Assembly (NCBI GenBank): GCA_030248135.1
Contig: JASANC010004693.1
Coordinates: 62,001-126,000 of the forward strand
Direction: 5' to 3'
Source: Theristus sp. LFF4_11
Lineage: Eukaryota; Nematoda; Chromadorea; Monhysterida; Xyalidae
DNA: 64,000 nt
The translations under genes and the position numbers were made by a program. Shown here one piece after another: positions 37,401-53,100 of this stretch; within the stretch, counting starts at the first letter, position 1; every line of letters begins with the position of its first letter. The notes under the pieces were generated by a model, which was given only the letters and a program-made list of their open reading frames with translations, was not told the DNA's origin and did no database searches.

Positions 37401-40400
37401 TTTGTGATTTTGTGTCCCTAATGCCGTTATATGTCATTACAAGTAACTGTTAGCTCTTACACGTTTTAACCGAATTCACGGTTTCTAACATAAAAAAGGC
37501 AAAATATAATTGATCACGCTTAAACCGTAAAACTCTATTTTCAAAATATTGGTCACCACACAACAACGCGATAAATGATTTTCTCCATTCCATGAAAGAC
37601 AATGGTAAGTGCTATGAATGTGGGAAAGGAAATATATGAAAACCTTTTTTATACGGTATGTAATGTATGTTATGATTTGGATATTTACAACGAATGTCAA
37701 CTTAAAAAGAACAAAATTTAAAAATAAAACAAAAGCATTTGAGAGAGACCAGAAAATCGCATGACCAACATCTGAATTCAAAACCTAAATCTTAAAATTA
37801 TTAATTCTTGAAGTTTTTTTGACTGAAACTGAATTATTATAAAGTTTCTCACAGTTGTACGAACCAAATATGGTAAAAGTTGCTCTGAAAGAGGTAGAGA
37901 GAAGTTCAAAAATGTTTAGCTTTACACAATGACAACCAAAACCCAAAACGAACTGAAATTATTATTTGACAAAAAGAGTACAAACTCAAGGGTCACCACA
38001 GAGCGACAAACTACTGTCAAAGGTCACAGTCAACGACAAATTACTGAGCGAGGAAGCTTCAAAAATAACTTCAAAAAGTTTTAAAAAAGGAAGTGCGGCA
38101 GGGCAGAGGAAATAAATAAATAATAACAACAAAACTGGGGAAATGTGCACACACGTGAAATTCCTGCAAACAAAAATGCAAATGCAAATGCGACGGTAAT
38201 GATTGATATGTCAAGAAGAATAATGAGTGATTCGAGAAAAATCAATAAATCAAAATAAAAATAATTATCAGTTAAAATGCAGAGAAATTTGAATAAATAC
38301 AACGTGAACGATTTCTAAAAATCAAGCAACCGATAGACCAACAAGAACATCATTGGAAAAAAGGAAGTAGTCTGGCAGAAATTGATGTGCAACCCGGTGA
38401 TTTGTTAATTGGCACGCCTGTGTCAAAATCTGACGTTGCCGCATAACAAGCCGGAGAAAACCAGTTCCGCGCACACAAAGAGAGTGAAACGAACAGGATC
38501 GCTGCCCCAAATGTAAAACAAAACAAACCAAATAGACATGATTTGGACTAAAATGTTAATAAATAAGACTATTCTATGAAGCAACAACATGCTGCGCGCT
38601 TATGTGCACGTATATGCAGTGCCAGTGTTGTGAATCGATTGCATTTGAATTATTCCACTGAAAACAGCTACAACTCAAAAAGAAGGGCGTTTGTAACCGT
38701 ATGTTGGTTTCACCCAACAAGTTGTTGAGTTTTGTTTTGCTGAGCACTTTTTCAGCGTTTTCCAGCATAACTTTCCAAATGCAACCAAATCCGAAAACTC
38801 GACAAAAGCAACAACGTTCTAAAAAACACGCATGCCGTCCCAAATTGTATTCACGGTGAGTCCGAGGACGAGGGCGTCGCGGACGAGTCCGCCTTCGTGC
38901 CGCTGCTGTCCGGCGTCGCAATCAGACCGGCGGCGGCGAGACCGGCCGGGCCCAACATGGCCGCATAACGACGCCACAGCACCTCCGGGCTGTTGCGGTC
39001 GCGGTGCGACTTGCCCTCGCGCAGCGTCCAATTGCGCACCTTGGTGTTGTTCTTCAGGTGGCTGAGCACGATCTTCGCCTTCGCCAGACGCTGGTCGGCC
39101 AGCAGGCGGTCCCACCTGAGGTGCGAGATTTTTGTCTCCAGATGGCGAAGTTTTTTGAAGTTGTCAAAATTCGATTGATTCTCAATTGAAAAGAAAACTC
39201 CACTCACTTGAAGTAGGTCAGCGTCGCCAGGACGACGTTGCGCACAATGGCCAACTGTCGATTCAGTAGATCGTCGGCTGTTTCGCCCTGCAACGCGATC
39301 GGAGTATTTGTCAATAACATTGCACGAATTGCATTTTATTATTAACATTTTAATGGACAGTTACCTGGAAAGTCCGCAGCGAAATTTGCACACGCGGCAA
39401 TTCCGCATCCGTGACCGACTCACGCAATAGCTGCCAAGCGAATACCTGTGGAGCAAGAATTATGGTGATCAATTTAGACGAGCTTGCAGTATGTTTTTTT
39501 AAACCTGTCATACATAGGTTTCTTTGGCAGAATCCGGCGTCCGCGAAACAGGAAAGAACGGGATCTGGTTGGGAAAAGCAATCTGTCAGCCGTTCTTTGC
39601 ATCTTCAATTCAACGTTTCGCTTGCGCTCTGCACACACCCCGCGAGAACCTCCATACGACCGGTACAGAGGAACGCACCTTTGGTTTGGTCGCGTCGAAC
39701 GAGCGAGCGGCCTTCTCGATGGCGCGCCGCACGGCCTCGGCCGTGAAATACTTGCCGCAGACGCCGAGCGCCGTCGTGAGCGCGCCGCTGTCCGCCACCG
39801 AACGTCGCGAGTCGCCCGTGTGCTGCTGGTCGGCGATCGAAGGCTGACCGACGATGCTCGCGCGACGGATCACCGTTCGACCGTCGCCAATCTGCGTCGT
39901 CCGCTGACGACCGTTCTCGTCCGAGTCGTCGAGTTTCGGCGGCCTGGAAACAGCCGAGCGCTCGTATGGCTGTGTTGCTTTGATCGTGCGGTGCTTATGG
40001 AGCGCACATACACTGGTTTGTATTGTCTAGCTGCCTCCGTGAGCAGGGATCAGACTGTCCCGCCCCGCGCCCCTCCCTACTCGTGAGCGAACAATCAATC
40101 GGTTAGGTGTGCACATTGAAACCGCTGACACCGGCCAGAACCAAAAGGCTGCACGCACGTGTTCGTGGTGGTCACGTGATCGTCGCCGACGGCGTCCGTA
40201 CCGTCGGTGGTCGACTCGGGCGCCTGGTGGTGCTGCTGATGATGATGATGGAGCACCGAGTGAACGTGCTGCAGTCGCTGCTGTTGCTGCTGTTGTTGCT
40301 GTTGGCAAGCCTGCGCCCACTGAAGGACGGCGTCGTCGCGATTCGGACTCGCCGACATTCGAATGCCCTCGGACTCGGTTGAGAGACACAGTGGCAGGCG

Positions 40401-41072
40401 GACGCCGCTCAGGAGACCTGTGCGTTTTTGTTTGGAAATTCCACGGTGCAATTACAATCATCGACAAGGAAGTATACACATGCCCGAGGCGTGGCGGTTT
40501 AGCAAGCACAACGACTACCGGCACAAGAAGTCATATACAGGCTTCATGCTCCCTAGTTTATTCGAGCGTGTCCGGTCGAAATGACGTCATGTGGAGTACA
40601 AGCAGCTGCCCGCAAAAGCGTACGCAGAAAAATTGCATCTTGCACAACATCCTGCACGGCAAACTGAAATTCAGTCTTTATGTGGCAATTCAAAATGGCC
40701 TAAGTGTCCTGGCCCTTTTCAGGGCACTCGAATCACTTTGCCAATTTCCGAATTCCCGCGTCATGCATGAAACTGGTTTACCTATCTACAGTATGCGCGT
40801 CTCGGGACCAAAATTGAGGACCAACATCTGGAAATCTCAGTTACCGTTCGGTATCATCGGCTGCGGTGTCGGCCGATGCTGCAGTCCGTTCGTGGCGGCC
40901 GGCGTCGACGAATGAACCTGCACGTGACTCAGCAGCTCATCGGACACCAACGACGGCGGTTCACTCGCGCTCGTGATCGGAATCACCGGATCGAACGCCG
41001 AGCCGACGATCGACTGGTTCGACAGACGGATTCGCTTGCACAGCAGCGCCGTTGCATCGTCGTGCTGGACCA

Positions 41073-41114
<42 letters not shown>

Positions 41115-41139
41115 GAGTCTGCGGCGGCGTTGCCTGGCC

Positions 41140-41170
<31 letters not shown>

Positions 41171-44100
41171 GCGTGCAACTGTTGACTGGTTGGCGCGTGC
41201 GTGTTCAACATCATCTGCAATATGGAGCAACATGGATTGTTCCAGTCCGACGATGCTCGGACGTTGTCACCAGAACTTCATCCAAATTTACATTATTCAA
41301 CTTCATTCATGTGTCACCATTTACAGTGTACATGTCCGAAAACCAGCCAATCAGGATACATTGTATATGAAATTGCGGACGAAAAAAATCGAGTCCACCG
41401 ACCTGCGTCAGCCATTCGTTTCTCAGTCGAAACTGCTGTTGCTGTTGTTGCTGTTCGATGCTCGGCTCGCCATTCGCTTCAACGCCGCTCAACGGCAACG
41501 TCAAGCAGCCCAGTTGCTGTAGCGCGTTTCGCTTTCGATTCGCCAACGCGGCCGCGTTCGTCAGCTGCTGGATCAGCTCCGCCTGCGAGATCGAGGGCGC
41601 CGGTGGCGCCGGCATCGGCACAACGGACGGCGGCGTTTGATCGGCGTTCGGTGGGATTGGTGACGGTGGCACGATGACGCTCGTGGCGCGTGTCAACAGC
41701 GACTGCGCGCCTGAGTCGGCGAGCAAATGGCTGAGACTGACGACCGGCGTCGCCAGCAGCCCGTTCGACAGACTGGTCGGCGCCATCAGCGGCGCCTGGT
41801 GATGGAGACGCTGCGGCTCGCGATCGATGTCCGCACGCGTCTCGATCAACGTCGGCGGCCGATCAACGTCCTCCTCCTCCACCTCCTCCTCCTCTTCGTC
41901 GTCCTCGATCGTCAAGCTCGTCTCCTTGCGACGATCCGGTCGGTTCGACGGTTCGCTGCTGTTCTCGGAGCAGGTCGCCGAGCACTCGTGTTCGCTGTTG
42001 TGGTGACCGTTGTGGTGGTCATGCTCGTTGTTGGTGGACGTCGTTGTGGCCGTAGACGAATTCGTGCACGAGCTGGCGACCGCCGACTGACTGCTGCTGC
42101 TCGTCGAGGACGTGCCGTCGGCGACCACCACCGCGTTGTGCCGCGCCGCCGTCACCGTGGTCGTCGCCACGAACAACTCGGTGACGAAGCTCAACTTGCG
42201 ATCGAGATCGTTCAACTTCTCGTAGATCTGACTCAGTACACGCAGCGAGTCGCCGTCGAGGTCGCTCGGCATCACCGGTCGGTCGTCGGTGGTCGGACTC
42301 GCCGGTGAGCGTTCGTCGACGACTTCGTCTTCCTGATTCGCGATGATCTCAGTTGTCTCGTTGGCGTTGCTGTTTTCGTTGTTGTTGTCGTGTTCGTTGT
42401 TGTTGTCGATGATGTTGTTGTGGATGTTGTTGTTATTGTTCGTGTCTGCATCATCGTGCTGATCTAGATTGTCGTTGGTCATGATTGTTGGATGTTCAGA
42501 GTTTGTGAGATTGTCAGCGGGTGTTGTCGGCGCTGTGTCGACCGCAACCATGTTCATTGCTTTTTTGAATTCGGGATTATTTAATTTCACCAACTACTTT
42601 CTGGTTGGTTTCAGTCTTCTGCCTCGTATCCGGATTTCACTAAGATTGCTCTTCAATGTAGTGCTGGTCGTCGGCTGGCAATTTGCAATGCTGCTCAACA
42701 GCACAAGTGACATTGCGCTTGTTGTGTCAGCTATCTGGAATGATCGAAGCAATTCAATGTTTTTGAAAACTTGTTGTTTGCTCGAGATGAATAGTTCCGG
42801 GATAGTTGACGTACACCTACAAACAATCTTCATTGTGCGCAACACGTATGCACATACGGTAATCAGTGTACGATGAACTTCCGTTTCGTGAATTTCATCA
42901 AAATTCATTTGAACATTACAATTGGTAATCAATCAATTAAGCAGTCAATCAATCAGACAAACAACAGCGGTAACAACAACTGAAAATCCAATCATGCGTT
43001 TACTAAGGGGGCGTGTAAACAAATGAAGCTCAACACCACTCATGACGAACCACTACAGATTGGTAATAAGCTTCCGCGTTTATTGAATAATAATTGATAT
43101 GTAGTCATAATTTTATTTAAACGGCTTCACGGAAGCCTTAACATGTCATAAAGTTGCATGAGATGCAAACCCTTCCGAACTGTGCACATGCATCTTACGA
43201 AGCGATAAGTTTTCTTGATTGGATCCAATTAACCTGTTAGCTGAGGCCATACACTTTGTACTACATTACGTAACGAAACTTGTAAGTGATTCGTTTAACA
43301 TAAATTCGCAATCAAGCCCTCACAGATAGCGAAAACATTACGTTGAAAACTTGTTAAACTTAATAAAAACATAAAGATAAGAGATCTGTGTTTCATGCTT
43401 AACGTAATTAACACGGCAGGCGGGAGTGCTGGCCAACTGATAAATGATATTACGGTAAACCATAGACGGTCACGGTTTCGTTTATGTAACCTTTTACACT
43501 TGCTGTATTCATGTCTGATATATACATACATGTACATACATGTACATGCAGATATAAGAACTAAACATTTTGATGAGCACACAGTATAAACAGGCAGCTA
43601 GCTTTTCAGCCAACCAGCCACTGAGCATGAAAGTCCATGAGTTTGCTTTTACTTCCTGGTTCGTCTCAATGGTCTGTCGCTTCTGTCTCTCTGTGTGTGC
43701 CTCGTGCGCACAGTTAGAAACGGTACATGGTGTGAGAGCTTGAACAGCATATACACTGCTTGATGCAGCTATCGACGTGCACATGTGCATATGTACATGT
43801 GCTGCAATGGAATATACTTGAATAAGCAACCTCGCAACCTGGTTTCAGGTAACCAAGCACAAAACGCACGTATGCACCGACGCATGTGCGACCGGCACAC
43901 AAAAACACGCAAAACCTGTCTCTTTTGTTTTTACGTGGTTTTCACAAATGAAAGCACACGTCTACTTTTCCCCCGGGCAGAGATCAGTTCTGATGTTTGA
44001 ACCTGTTTTCTGTGGCACATCTAAACAGTAAACCTAGAACATTTGGTAAAAAGTATTCATGTGGAGGACAGCTTCACTGACCTGTACCTCTTGAGCTTGC

Positions 44101-47100
44101 TTATCGGCACACCTACTTAACCCCCCCGCCCTCGCAGGGTAACAAGTAGAAGTAACAAAAGTTTTCCGGTATCCATGCACTACACGTTAATGCCCCCAAC
44201 ACGTGGCGCGCTATGGCAATGTCCACCGATGATGATGACGCACATGAAGAGGCAAATACATACCGTATTACCTCTATTAAACCCCCCCCCCAAAATTAAA
44301 CCCCCCCCCCCAAAAAAATAAACCCCCACCCCCTCGACAAGTTTCCAAATAATCCCCCCCCAAAAATAATTCCCCATGGGGGATTATTGGAAACCTGTTT
44401 GAAACACATACCCAGAAAAACATACACATAAACAGTGAATTCAGTGGCTGGTTGCAGTGAAAATGATGAAATTGTGCTACCAAAGGCCCCAAATGGATGA
44501 GTTAATGGTAATTTCATTACAAAAGGCTGTTGTAAAAGGAAATTTCTATGTGGAGTAGAAGTTTCTGCGACTTCCTTCCTGCCATGGAAGGTATTTTTGC
44601 CATTTTGCCCATCCCTAAAAATAGTTTCCAAATAACCCCCCCCCCCCAAAAATAAACCCCCCCCCAAAATAAACCCCCACCCCCAGAAGTCGCTGAAGAA
44701 ATAAACCCTCATGGGGGTTTATTAGAGGTAATACGGTACATCCTGCGTAACTGAAATGCACCACGTGCACTGTGCACATCTATCAGACATGAACATAAAC
44801 CAGTGTTAGAATGCATAACTGAGGCTACCCGTATACACGGTGTTCCTAATGCACGTAGAACGTAAAACAAAAACAGAGTTCTTTGTTCGGCGTGTCAAAG
44901 TTTTAAATTCAATTGATTCTTTCTGGTTGATCAGTGCGTGTGATCTTTCTAGTGATATTCGTGTTATTCTATCTCGTATTTTTCACATATTGCATTAAAA
45001 GTTGAACCGAAGCTACAGTCTACAATAATGGTATGATCAATATGCACGTGACATACATGTATGTGGTGTTAATGTGCTGTTTTTCATAATGCAATGTAGT
45101 TCATTAAAGTTCAAAAGCAAGCACCAGTTACGTACATACGTATCTACCAACATCGCAGTTTCAACAAGACAGACACCCTGTGTACACATGTGTCTGCTAG
45201 TATAGTCCGCTTGTTAAATGGAACATTAGTCAAGCATTAACACAGAACATGTGCAGTTTGGGAGTCAAACCTACATTGTGTGTGGCATAAGTGCACAATG
45301 TACGCGCAAGTGTTGAAACTGCATTTTTTAGCTTAAACCCTAGGTTGAAATGTTTAAAACACACGCTCGGTTTATGAGAAAAGCAACTGTACGTATGATA
45401 TGCATGTATGTACACTGTACGTATGTACATGTACTTGAAAGCAGACTGATTCAAAGATAGGATTCAGCATCAAACATTACAGTTGACACTCAAGCTTTAA
45501 GGACTCACAAAGTTTAACCTAATGTGCCCAGACAACAACATAATGTACTTGTGTGAATCCAGTTCTCATATGCAGTAGTTGTAACAACAAAAACACGGGG
45601 ATAAAAATTATATTTTTTATACAGTAATAAAACCAGTTCACATTAGTTCTCATCAACTGAATTTTATGGTCTTCTCATCATACGTACATACCGTACATGT
45701 ATGAATGAGCAACTGAAAGAAGCACATTAACTATAAAAAAGCAGAAAGTTTTATATGCCTATTAACATCGCGTAATTTATTATTATTTTTTTATATCTTT
45801 GACCTACTTTTCCATTATTCTGTATCACGGAGATTAGATACAATTGTACAGTATACATGCATTCATTGCATGTAAGATGAAAAGTAACCTTTAATAAAGT
45901 TCAAGTGCTGTATCGAAAAAACAAGTTTTCAGATGCAACATGAACTTTGAAGCTGAAGATATAAAAAATCTTAGTGCCGAACACGGTAGGTCAGCTTAGC
46001 TAACATAAAAACATGGTTGGATTGTTACACACAGAGGTCAAAGACATTATTTTGGATATACACTGCATGCAATGTATGTAAGTATAGGTATGTATCTAAC
46101 ACAAACATTGATAAACTACGCGTATGAAAAAATTTGGCACACGAACTTTCCTGAAAAAAGTTTCAGAAAGGGTTTAAGCGAATAAGGAAAATTAAAACTG
46201 CTTTAAACTGTATTTTCAAATTTCGGTCTCCCATTTGACCAAGGACTTCAAGAGAGAAATACAGTGTAAAAAGATGACAAAATTTCCATTTAGGAAAATG
46301 AAAAAAATCGAAATTTTTCCTTTGCATGAAGAACAATAACATACATTGCTAGGTCTGTCCATGTGCTGTGCCGACTATAACTGTGGAGCTGACGAATTTG
46401 CAAGCATGCTGTAGCTTATGAATTGCATTCCTCATGTTTAACTTGTGATAGGTATCAGGTAAGATGACTTCTAACAGCAGAAACTTGCAACATAAGTCAT
46501 CACCATTCACTAATTTGCTTAGAACTGAATCCATTGAGTTTAAAATTTTATAACTCGTAATGCCTTATGCATATTGTGTTTGTTCACAAAAGAATGCCTT
46601 TATGTCAGACCCTAGATAAGGAAGTGTTTTTGAAACGTGGTTTCTTGCGTCGATCGAAAGCTTTCTAGCATCCTTGTTCGAGAGAGTGTCAAGGCATATA
46701 AAAGTGGCGCGTACATAGACAAGGCACATGTAAAGTCGCTAAAACAAGGAGGAAGCAAATTTTTTTCTGTATGAACACTGATTTGTTGCAACGCGTTAAG
46801 TCCCGTGTGAAAGCGAAACGTTTCTCAATTCAACAGGCACCATCTTTTTGCTGGTTCTTTATGATCATCTCGTGAAACAACCATCGATCGATATTTTCGC
46901 AACGCTTTGACTGGAAGGAATTCTGAAAAACAAAAACAAAAAAAAACGAAACGGGCGCGTTAACGTGTTGCAACGAATCGACATTGACATGGCACATGTC
47001 TGTGTTCTGCTTGAAGTTCATGAGTGCATGTGTATGATACATAATGCATGTGCGTATGACACACATTGTATGTAAGCAGTGTACATGTAAAACTTACGCG

Positions 47101-50100
47101 GAAGTGAATCAGCGCAACAAAGCAGATCACGGCTTCGAAAACGTCAAAATGCTGCAATGCCCACAAGATTTTCAGCTTGTTTCACTTGGAGTTTGTAAAG
47201 TATGTCTAAATGAACCTGGCACTTTTCGCACAAAGTAACGAGCGCAAATTTGATCAAAAAATTGGGCGATGGAATTGGGACGAAGACAGTCAATCACGAA
47301 AGGTTTTTTGATCTTATCAAAAAACCCAAACCTTTCTACACTCACCCAACTTTTCTCGGGCTTTTTAGCTTGCGAAAAACGGACAACTTTAATTGGACAA
47401 GCTTTATCTGCTGCAATAAAATAATTTTTTTATTGTTAATTTCAATTTTTGTTGCATTTCAACTAAAATGAACATGACCAAGTCGTGCCTCGCTGTATCG
47501 CTCGTGTTAAACGACGTCGCCTTAAAATAGAAGTAGCGTTGCATTTTAGCATAATTTACAATACCTTTTTCGACTAAAAAGTGAAGATTGCAAGCTTATT
47601 TGCTTTCGTCGCACTTTAAAAATGTCTCCAATGGTTTGCCCAGTAAAAATGGAAGAAAACAAAAAGGCCTTTATAAACAAGTTCAGCCTTAAAAACGGGG
47701 GGGGGGGCATTGGAGACTTATAAACGTGGTAATATCAATTTTAAGTTCTGCAACTGAATACGTGTGCAGACGTTAAAAGAAAACTAGTTTCAATCTTATG
47801 TGGCAATTCAAAGTCGCTTATGTGACTCGGCCCTACGTAAGGGACTCGGATCACTTTGCCAATTTTGAATTCCCGCGTCCTGCATGCATCTGTTTACTTG
47901 TCTATGGGCGCATTGAGTTGCGGGACCAAAATAAAAGATCATAGATGTTATATGCAAAACCTTACGGTAATGCAACAAGCAATTAACCATGAGAGCGCGG
48001 AATAATTTTTTTTGGGGAAGGCAGTTTATGGATTTGCTGTCAAGCAATCAGCGCAGGCTCTGTCATTTAAAGTTTGTGGCTATGGTGAGTTTATTGATTA
48101 TATGCAGATCCAATTCGAAACAACATTCAGTTTTTACTGCAAGACATAATCTACATGTAGAACATCATATAATGAATGACTAAGCCGGTTTTTTGAACTG
48201 GTTTCACAAACTGCGCGTTTACGTTTTGCACACTTTTTCTGAACTATGATACAATGTATTTATTTATTCCACGTACACAGACAGGTTTACGTTTGTTTGT
48301 TTAGGGTGTTTAAAACCCTAACAGCCATGTAGCACAAATGTTAGTCATTGGCGTAGCGACAATGAGTTTTTAAAGCATAAAATGTACAAATTGAACGGAA
48401 TTTACTTGAACACAAATGAGTTTGGTTCAGTCAGAACACATGGTAACAACCAAAAACATTCAGTGTTTCAAAAAGGCACGTATACAATGTGCTAATGAAT
48501 TCTACAGAATAAAAGCATAAAAACATGCAATATCGAGGACATTAATAAGGAGAAAGCGAAGATTAAATTCAGCTGCAACTAAATGTATTAAAAAACTTCA
48601 AGAATTGCAACGTGATAAAATAAAAAGATCCTGCAGAGTAGAAACTACTAGGTGTAGAAACAAAAACTTTAAGTATGCTATAACCAGATTACAGTTTCAG
48701 CATTGCACTGTCCAGCCAGACGGTCACGTTTTTAAAATGACCGCGTTTTTTTCACGGACATTCGCGTTTCGTTTACATTTCGGTTTTATTCTCTGTACAG
48801 TTCGATTTGTTTATTTCAATACATTTGTTTGTTCAACTTTTCATCGTTTTATAGACTTTTCATTTTGAACAACATTTTCGAAACGGACACTGTGTGACTG
48901 AGTACACACACAATCGTCGCAGCTGGACAGTGCATTACGATGGGCAGCAGGCTATGAAAGACGACGCAATAAGCGTTGCGTACAACGTATAACGCGTCTG
49001 ACCGCTTGTCTGGACGTCTGGACACGCGGGCGCGCGCGCTTGCACGAGTTTTGAAAAGAATTCAAAAAAGTCTCCGTGGTGTGGTGCTGTTCATCACTGA
49101 TTACGATGATCCACCGTACCCTATCATTTATGTGTATCCCTCATGTGACTTCGGGGACAACACTGTTCGGCAGATCTTGACGACAAACGTAACTGTTATG
49201 AAGAACGAACATATTTGTTTGAAGCTTTTTACTTTCCTACGATTCTGCACACACCGCACTTGGGACTGATCAGCTGCAAAACAATTGCAATCGTGTCAAG
49301 ACCATTTAAGTACACGACAGATACACTGTAGTGACTACAGTGTAGTCGTATATACCAGTGAACGTTCGTGTGGATGCGGTTTTGTTTGTGTCACGATACA
49401 TATGCGAACTACAGAAGAGCGGACCGTTGGTCACTGTTATTATAACTGAACCTGTAGTCTACGCACAGTGTTGAGCGACACTTTCAAACGCAATTCCTTG
49501 ACAGAACGCGATAGACTGTAAACAGAAGAGACGAAAAAAAATCAGTTTTCAGCGGGCACGCGTACGCGGCAAACCGGGAACCAAAAGTGCGCCGGCAAAA
49601 AAATGCGCGCGCACGTGCGACACGTCACAATAAGCATTTGGTTGTCTCGACGCTCGTTTCTCGTTTCGTTTTTTTTCGCGCATTTTTACCGCCGAATTGT
49701 TTGCACAAACAAACGTCGCTTGCGTCTGCAAAAACTGTATACAAATATACCTGTTGGATTGTTTATTTTCGGTTTTCAACCGATATAGCAGTGATGCGCT
49801 TTTTTGTTGTGCTGTTGGATGTTTTCAGTTTTAAAAATAAAACTATTCCCATAAACAAAACACTTTCACGCATCTGACAAACAGCTTTTTGAAACAACTT
49901 TAGAAAAGTTTACCAAATCCTTGCATGGGACGCAATTTATGTTAAAATGTGTTCACAAAAGGGCAAAGCGGAAAAGTAAACGGATGTTATATCAAACGTT
50001 TTCCTTGCATGATTTAACTTAAAACAAAGAAATAACAATAATCCAATTTTTGGATGGACAGCTATAGGCATTCAATCAACAGAAACACACGTTTCAAGGA

Positions 50101-53100
50101 AACCATCTGTTTTGAAAGCACGGTTGCCAATGACATCTTAACATTTTAGCATATAATTTGAAAAATTGTTTTCAGAAACAATAACACATATTAACTGATA
50201 AATAAACCTTTGAAGTCAGTAAAATTGAATCTAAAACAGCGCCCACGCGCGTTTAGCGTTATAACTTTTTTACTTCCACAACTGATTTTTGTTTACTCAA
50301 ATGCTGCATACAACGTTGAGCACATCCGTGAAGCGAAGAAAAAGCTTAGAACTTTCGCTGCAATAAACAACCGGAGAATTGAATGATCTGAAAAATCCTG
50401 AATTCAGTGCACAAATCGCGAATCTAATCAGCAAGCTAACATACAAACAATTACAGAGAGATCGTTCAGAAAAAAACGTTACGCTCACGCGCGTGCCCGA
50501 ATATTTTTCGCAGATACATATTTGTCGCAAAAATCCGGTTTCCTGTTGCAGATCTTTGAACAGAAATTGCGTGATTCTTTCCGAAACTACTACCGATTAC
50601 CTAACCCTAAGTAACGACATTTGAAAAAGTTATGCGCTAAACTGTAATAACACCACCTGACAAGTGACGACATGGTATTCTCTGATTTTGAACATTATAA
50701 TATATCAAAAGCGAAAGTGTGCGTGCGTGTGTGTTTGTGGGTAGGTCCTTGCAGAAAGCGTGAATTAGTGTAAGTTATAAAGTTGAAAAATGCTGCTGTG
50801 TAACGCATTCGCGAAAAAAAACGAACTAAACGTAACGATTGTTTGCCGCACCTGAATTTACGCAAAACTTCAGCAGCATGTTTGAACGGCAACAAATGCG
50901 TTGGGACCTCAACAACATGCATACATGTATTGCATGTTCCTGTACACATGTACAAACATTCGAATCGCGCACACACTTTCGTGGGTATATTCTTTCTTCC
51001 TGACAATCAAGTTCGACAAAAGAATCCCACACCTACTTCTTTTCAAACTTCCCGCCTTCAAAGGAGTGACTTTCTATTGAGTTTACGTTCAGAAGTGAAA
51101 TCAAACCTTCACAACCTTGTGCATGTGTACATACTACATGCATATGTGTAAAGCACTGCAGGAAAACGCAGGCGAAATCGCGGGAGAAAACACTTCGGTC
51201 AAAGGCAAACGCGTCTAATCAAAAAGTATGACCGCCAAAAAATTATAACAACAGAAAGCAGACGGTATAAACCAGGTATAAACTCTGTTCGGTCTCGACC
51301 ACCACTGACCATCATAAAAACACAACGAAACATTCACAGGCTTTCTCCTCACGTTCAAACATTTTTGCCTTGTTTATGCTCACAAAGACTGACGATAAAG
51401 ATCGTGCCAAGAGTAAATGCTGTATGTAATCACGCCAAAACCATTTCCTAATCCCATGCGTTCCTACAAATTCGAATCGTTTTCCCATTCCAACGATTTG
51501 GAATATTCCTATTCCAAAGCTATCTAGATATTTTGAATCCTTTTGAATCGTATTCCTATTCGCTAATTGTACTCCGTGGGTGTACAAGTTTGGCATTTAA
51601 TTACTTTTTTCTCTTTGCACAAGTAACATGAACCAGGTGATTAGCAACTTCTCTCTCCTGCAAAATCGCATTTTCTCGACATGTGAAAGCAGTTCAGGCG
51701 TAACTGCGAAAGTATGGAAAAGTGCTTTCTGATGAGGAAAAAACACACAATGATACAGGCAAGCAAGCATTTTTTTTGTAACCATGAATACAATGTATAC
51801 ACATGTGTGTGCATCTACATCTTGTGCGTAAACACTGATATTATACGTTTGGAAGTGCAGCGCAGCTGTGCGCTTTGTTAAAATAAAAAATGCTAAAATT
51901 TCACTTTTCATTCACTCAACCGCATAAAAAATAGAGAAAAGCAGCGAGCGTGCGCGCTGCGGTGTGTGAAAGTGCAAAAGCATGGTATATTGAATTCAGT
52001 ACAAAAAAACGCAAAGTGATCGTGCAGGGGTGTTTGCACGAACATAAAGCCGCAAAAAAAATATTCAATGGAGTCAGTTTCTAAATTGTATTTCGTTTCA
52101 ATAAAATATTTTGTGTTTTTTTGTCGTTCCGAAACTTATATGCTAGGATGCGCGCGGCGAAAGTTTATTCAACAACAACGACAACACACCATAATGCACG
52201 TTTTCCAATGCGCGTGTATGCGCGTGTGTTCCTGCATGCAGAATGTGTTTCGCCGCTATAATTTACACAAAACCATGACGTAAAAAACACCAGTTAGCAC
52301 GCTGATTAATGACATCAATTCTGATTCGACCAATCAGTGGCCGATACAAATTGCGGCCAATCAGCTTGTTGCATAGAAACAGTGTTGACAAACTAAAACA
52401 ATTGCACATTGTAATGTGCACTTTCACTTTCGCATGCAATCATTCAACAGCAATTCAGCAAGTGTGATTCCAGAAACTGAAAGAAAGAAGCGTTTCATTC
52501 CAATTTCCTCTCTTGTGTGTGGAAGCGCAGAAAAGTTATATTTTTTGAACAAATGCAAAAACGTTTTCGAACGTGTATGAATGTGCATGTACAGAGTATC
52601 CAATTAGCAGAGACTCAATGCAAACGGAAATTTTAAAATGTTCAAATCAGATGCTTGCTAAACGAAGCGTACCGAGAAGAAAGTTACGCAAAAAAATCAA
52701 AGTGTTTGTAAATTTGCAGAGGTAAGCACTTTTTGGTTGATTTGCGATTTCGTGAAGTGCTTGTGCACAACGTAATGGTTGCGAAGCGAGTCAAAATTTT
52801 GAGCAACAACAGCTCAAATTTTCTGTACTTTTCATAATCATGAACACAAGAGTATGACGCATAGCAATGGATGTACATTGTAACTTATTGCTTTAACTTA
52901 GCCCAAAGTAAATGTTTTATTAATCTAAAATAATCTAAAAATTATATTTACATGTTCTTTTTGTATGTCTTGCAGCAATTTAAGACTTATGAACGTTGCA
53001 CTACTACATATCATGCGGATGCGCGAGCGAGCGTCAGCGAGCGGACAGCGCATCACGCATTATATGAGCCGTTATCCTCTCGCGCGCGTTTTTCAAATTT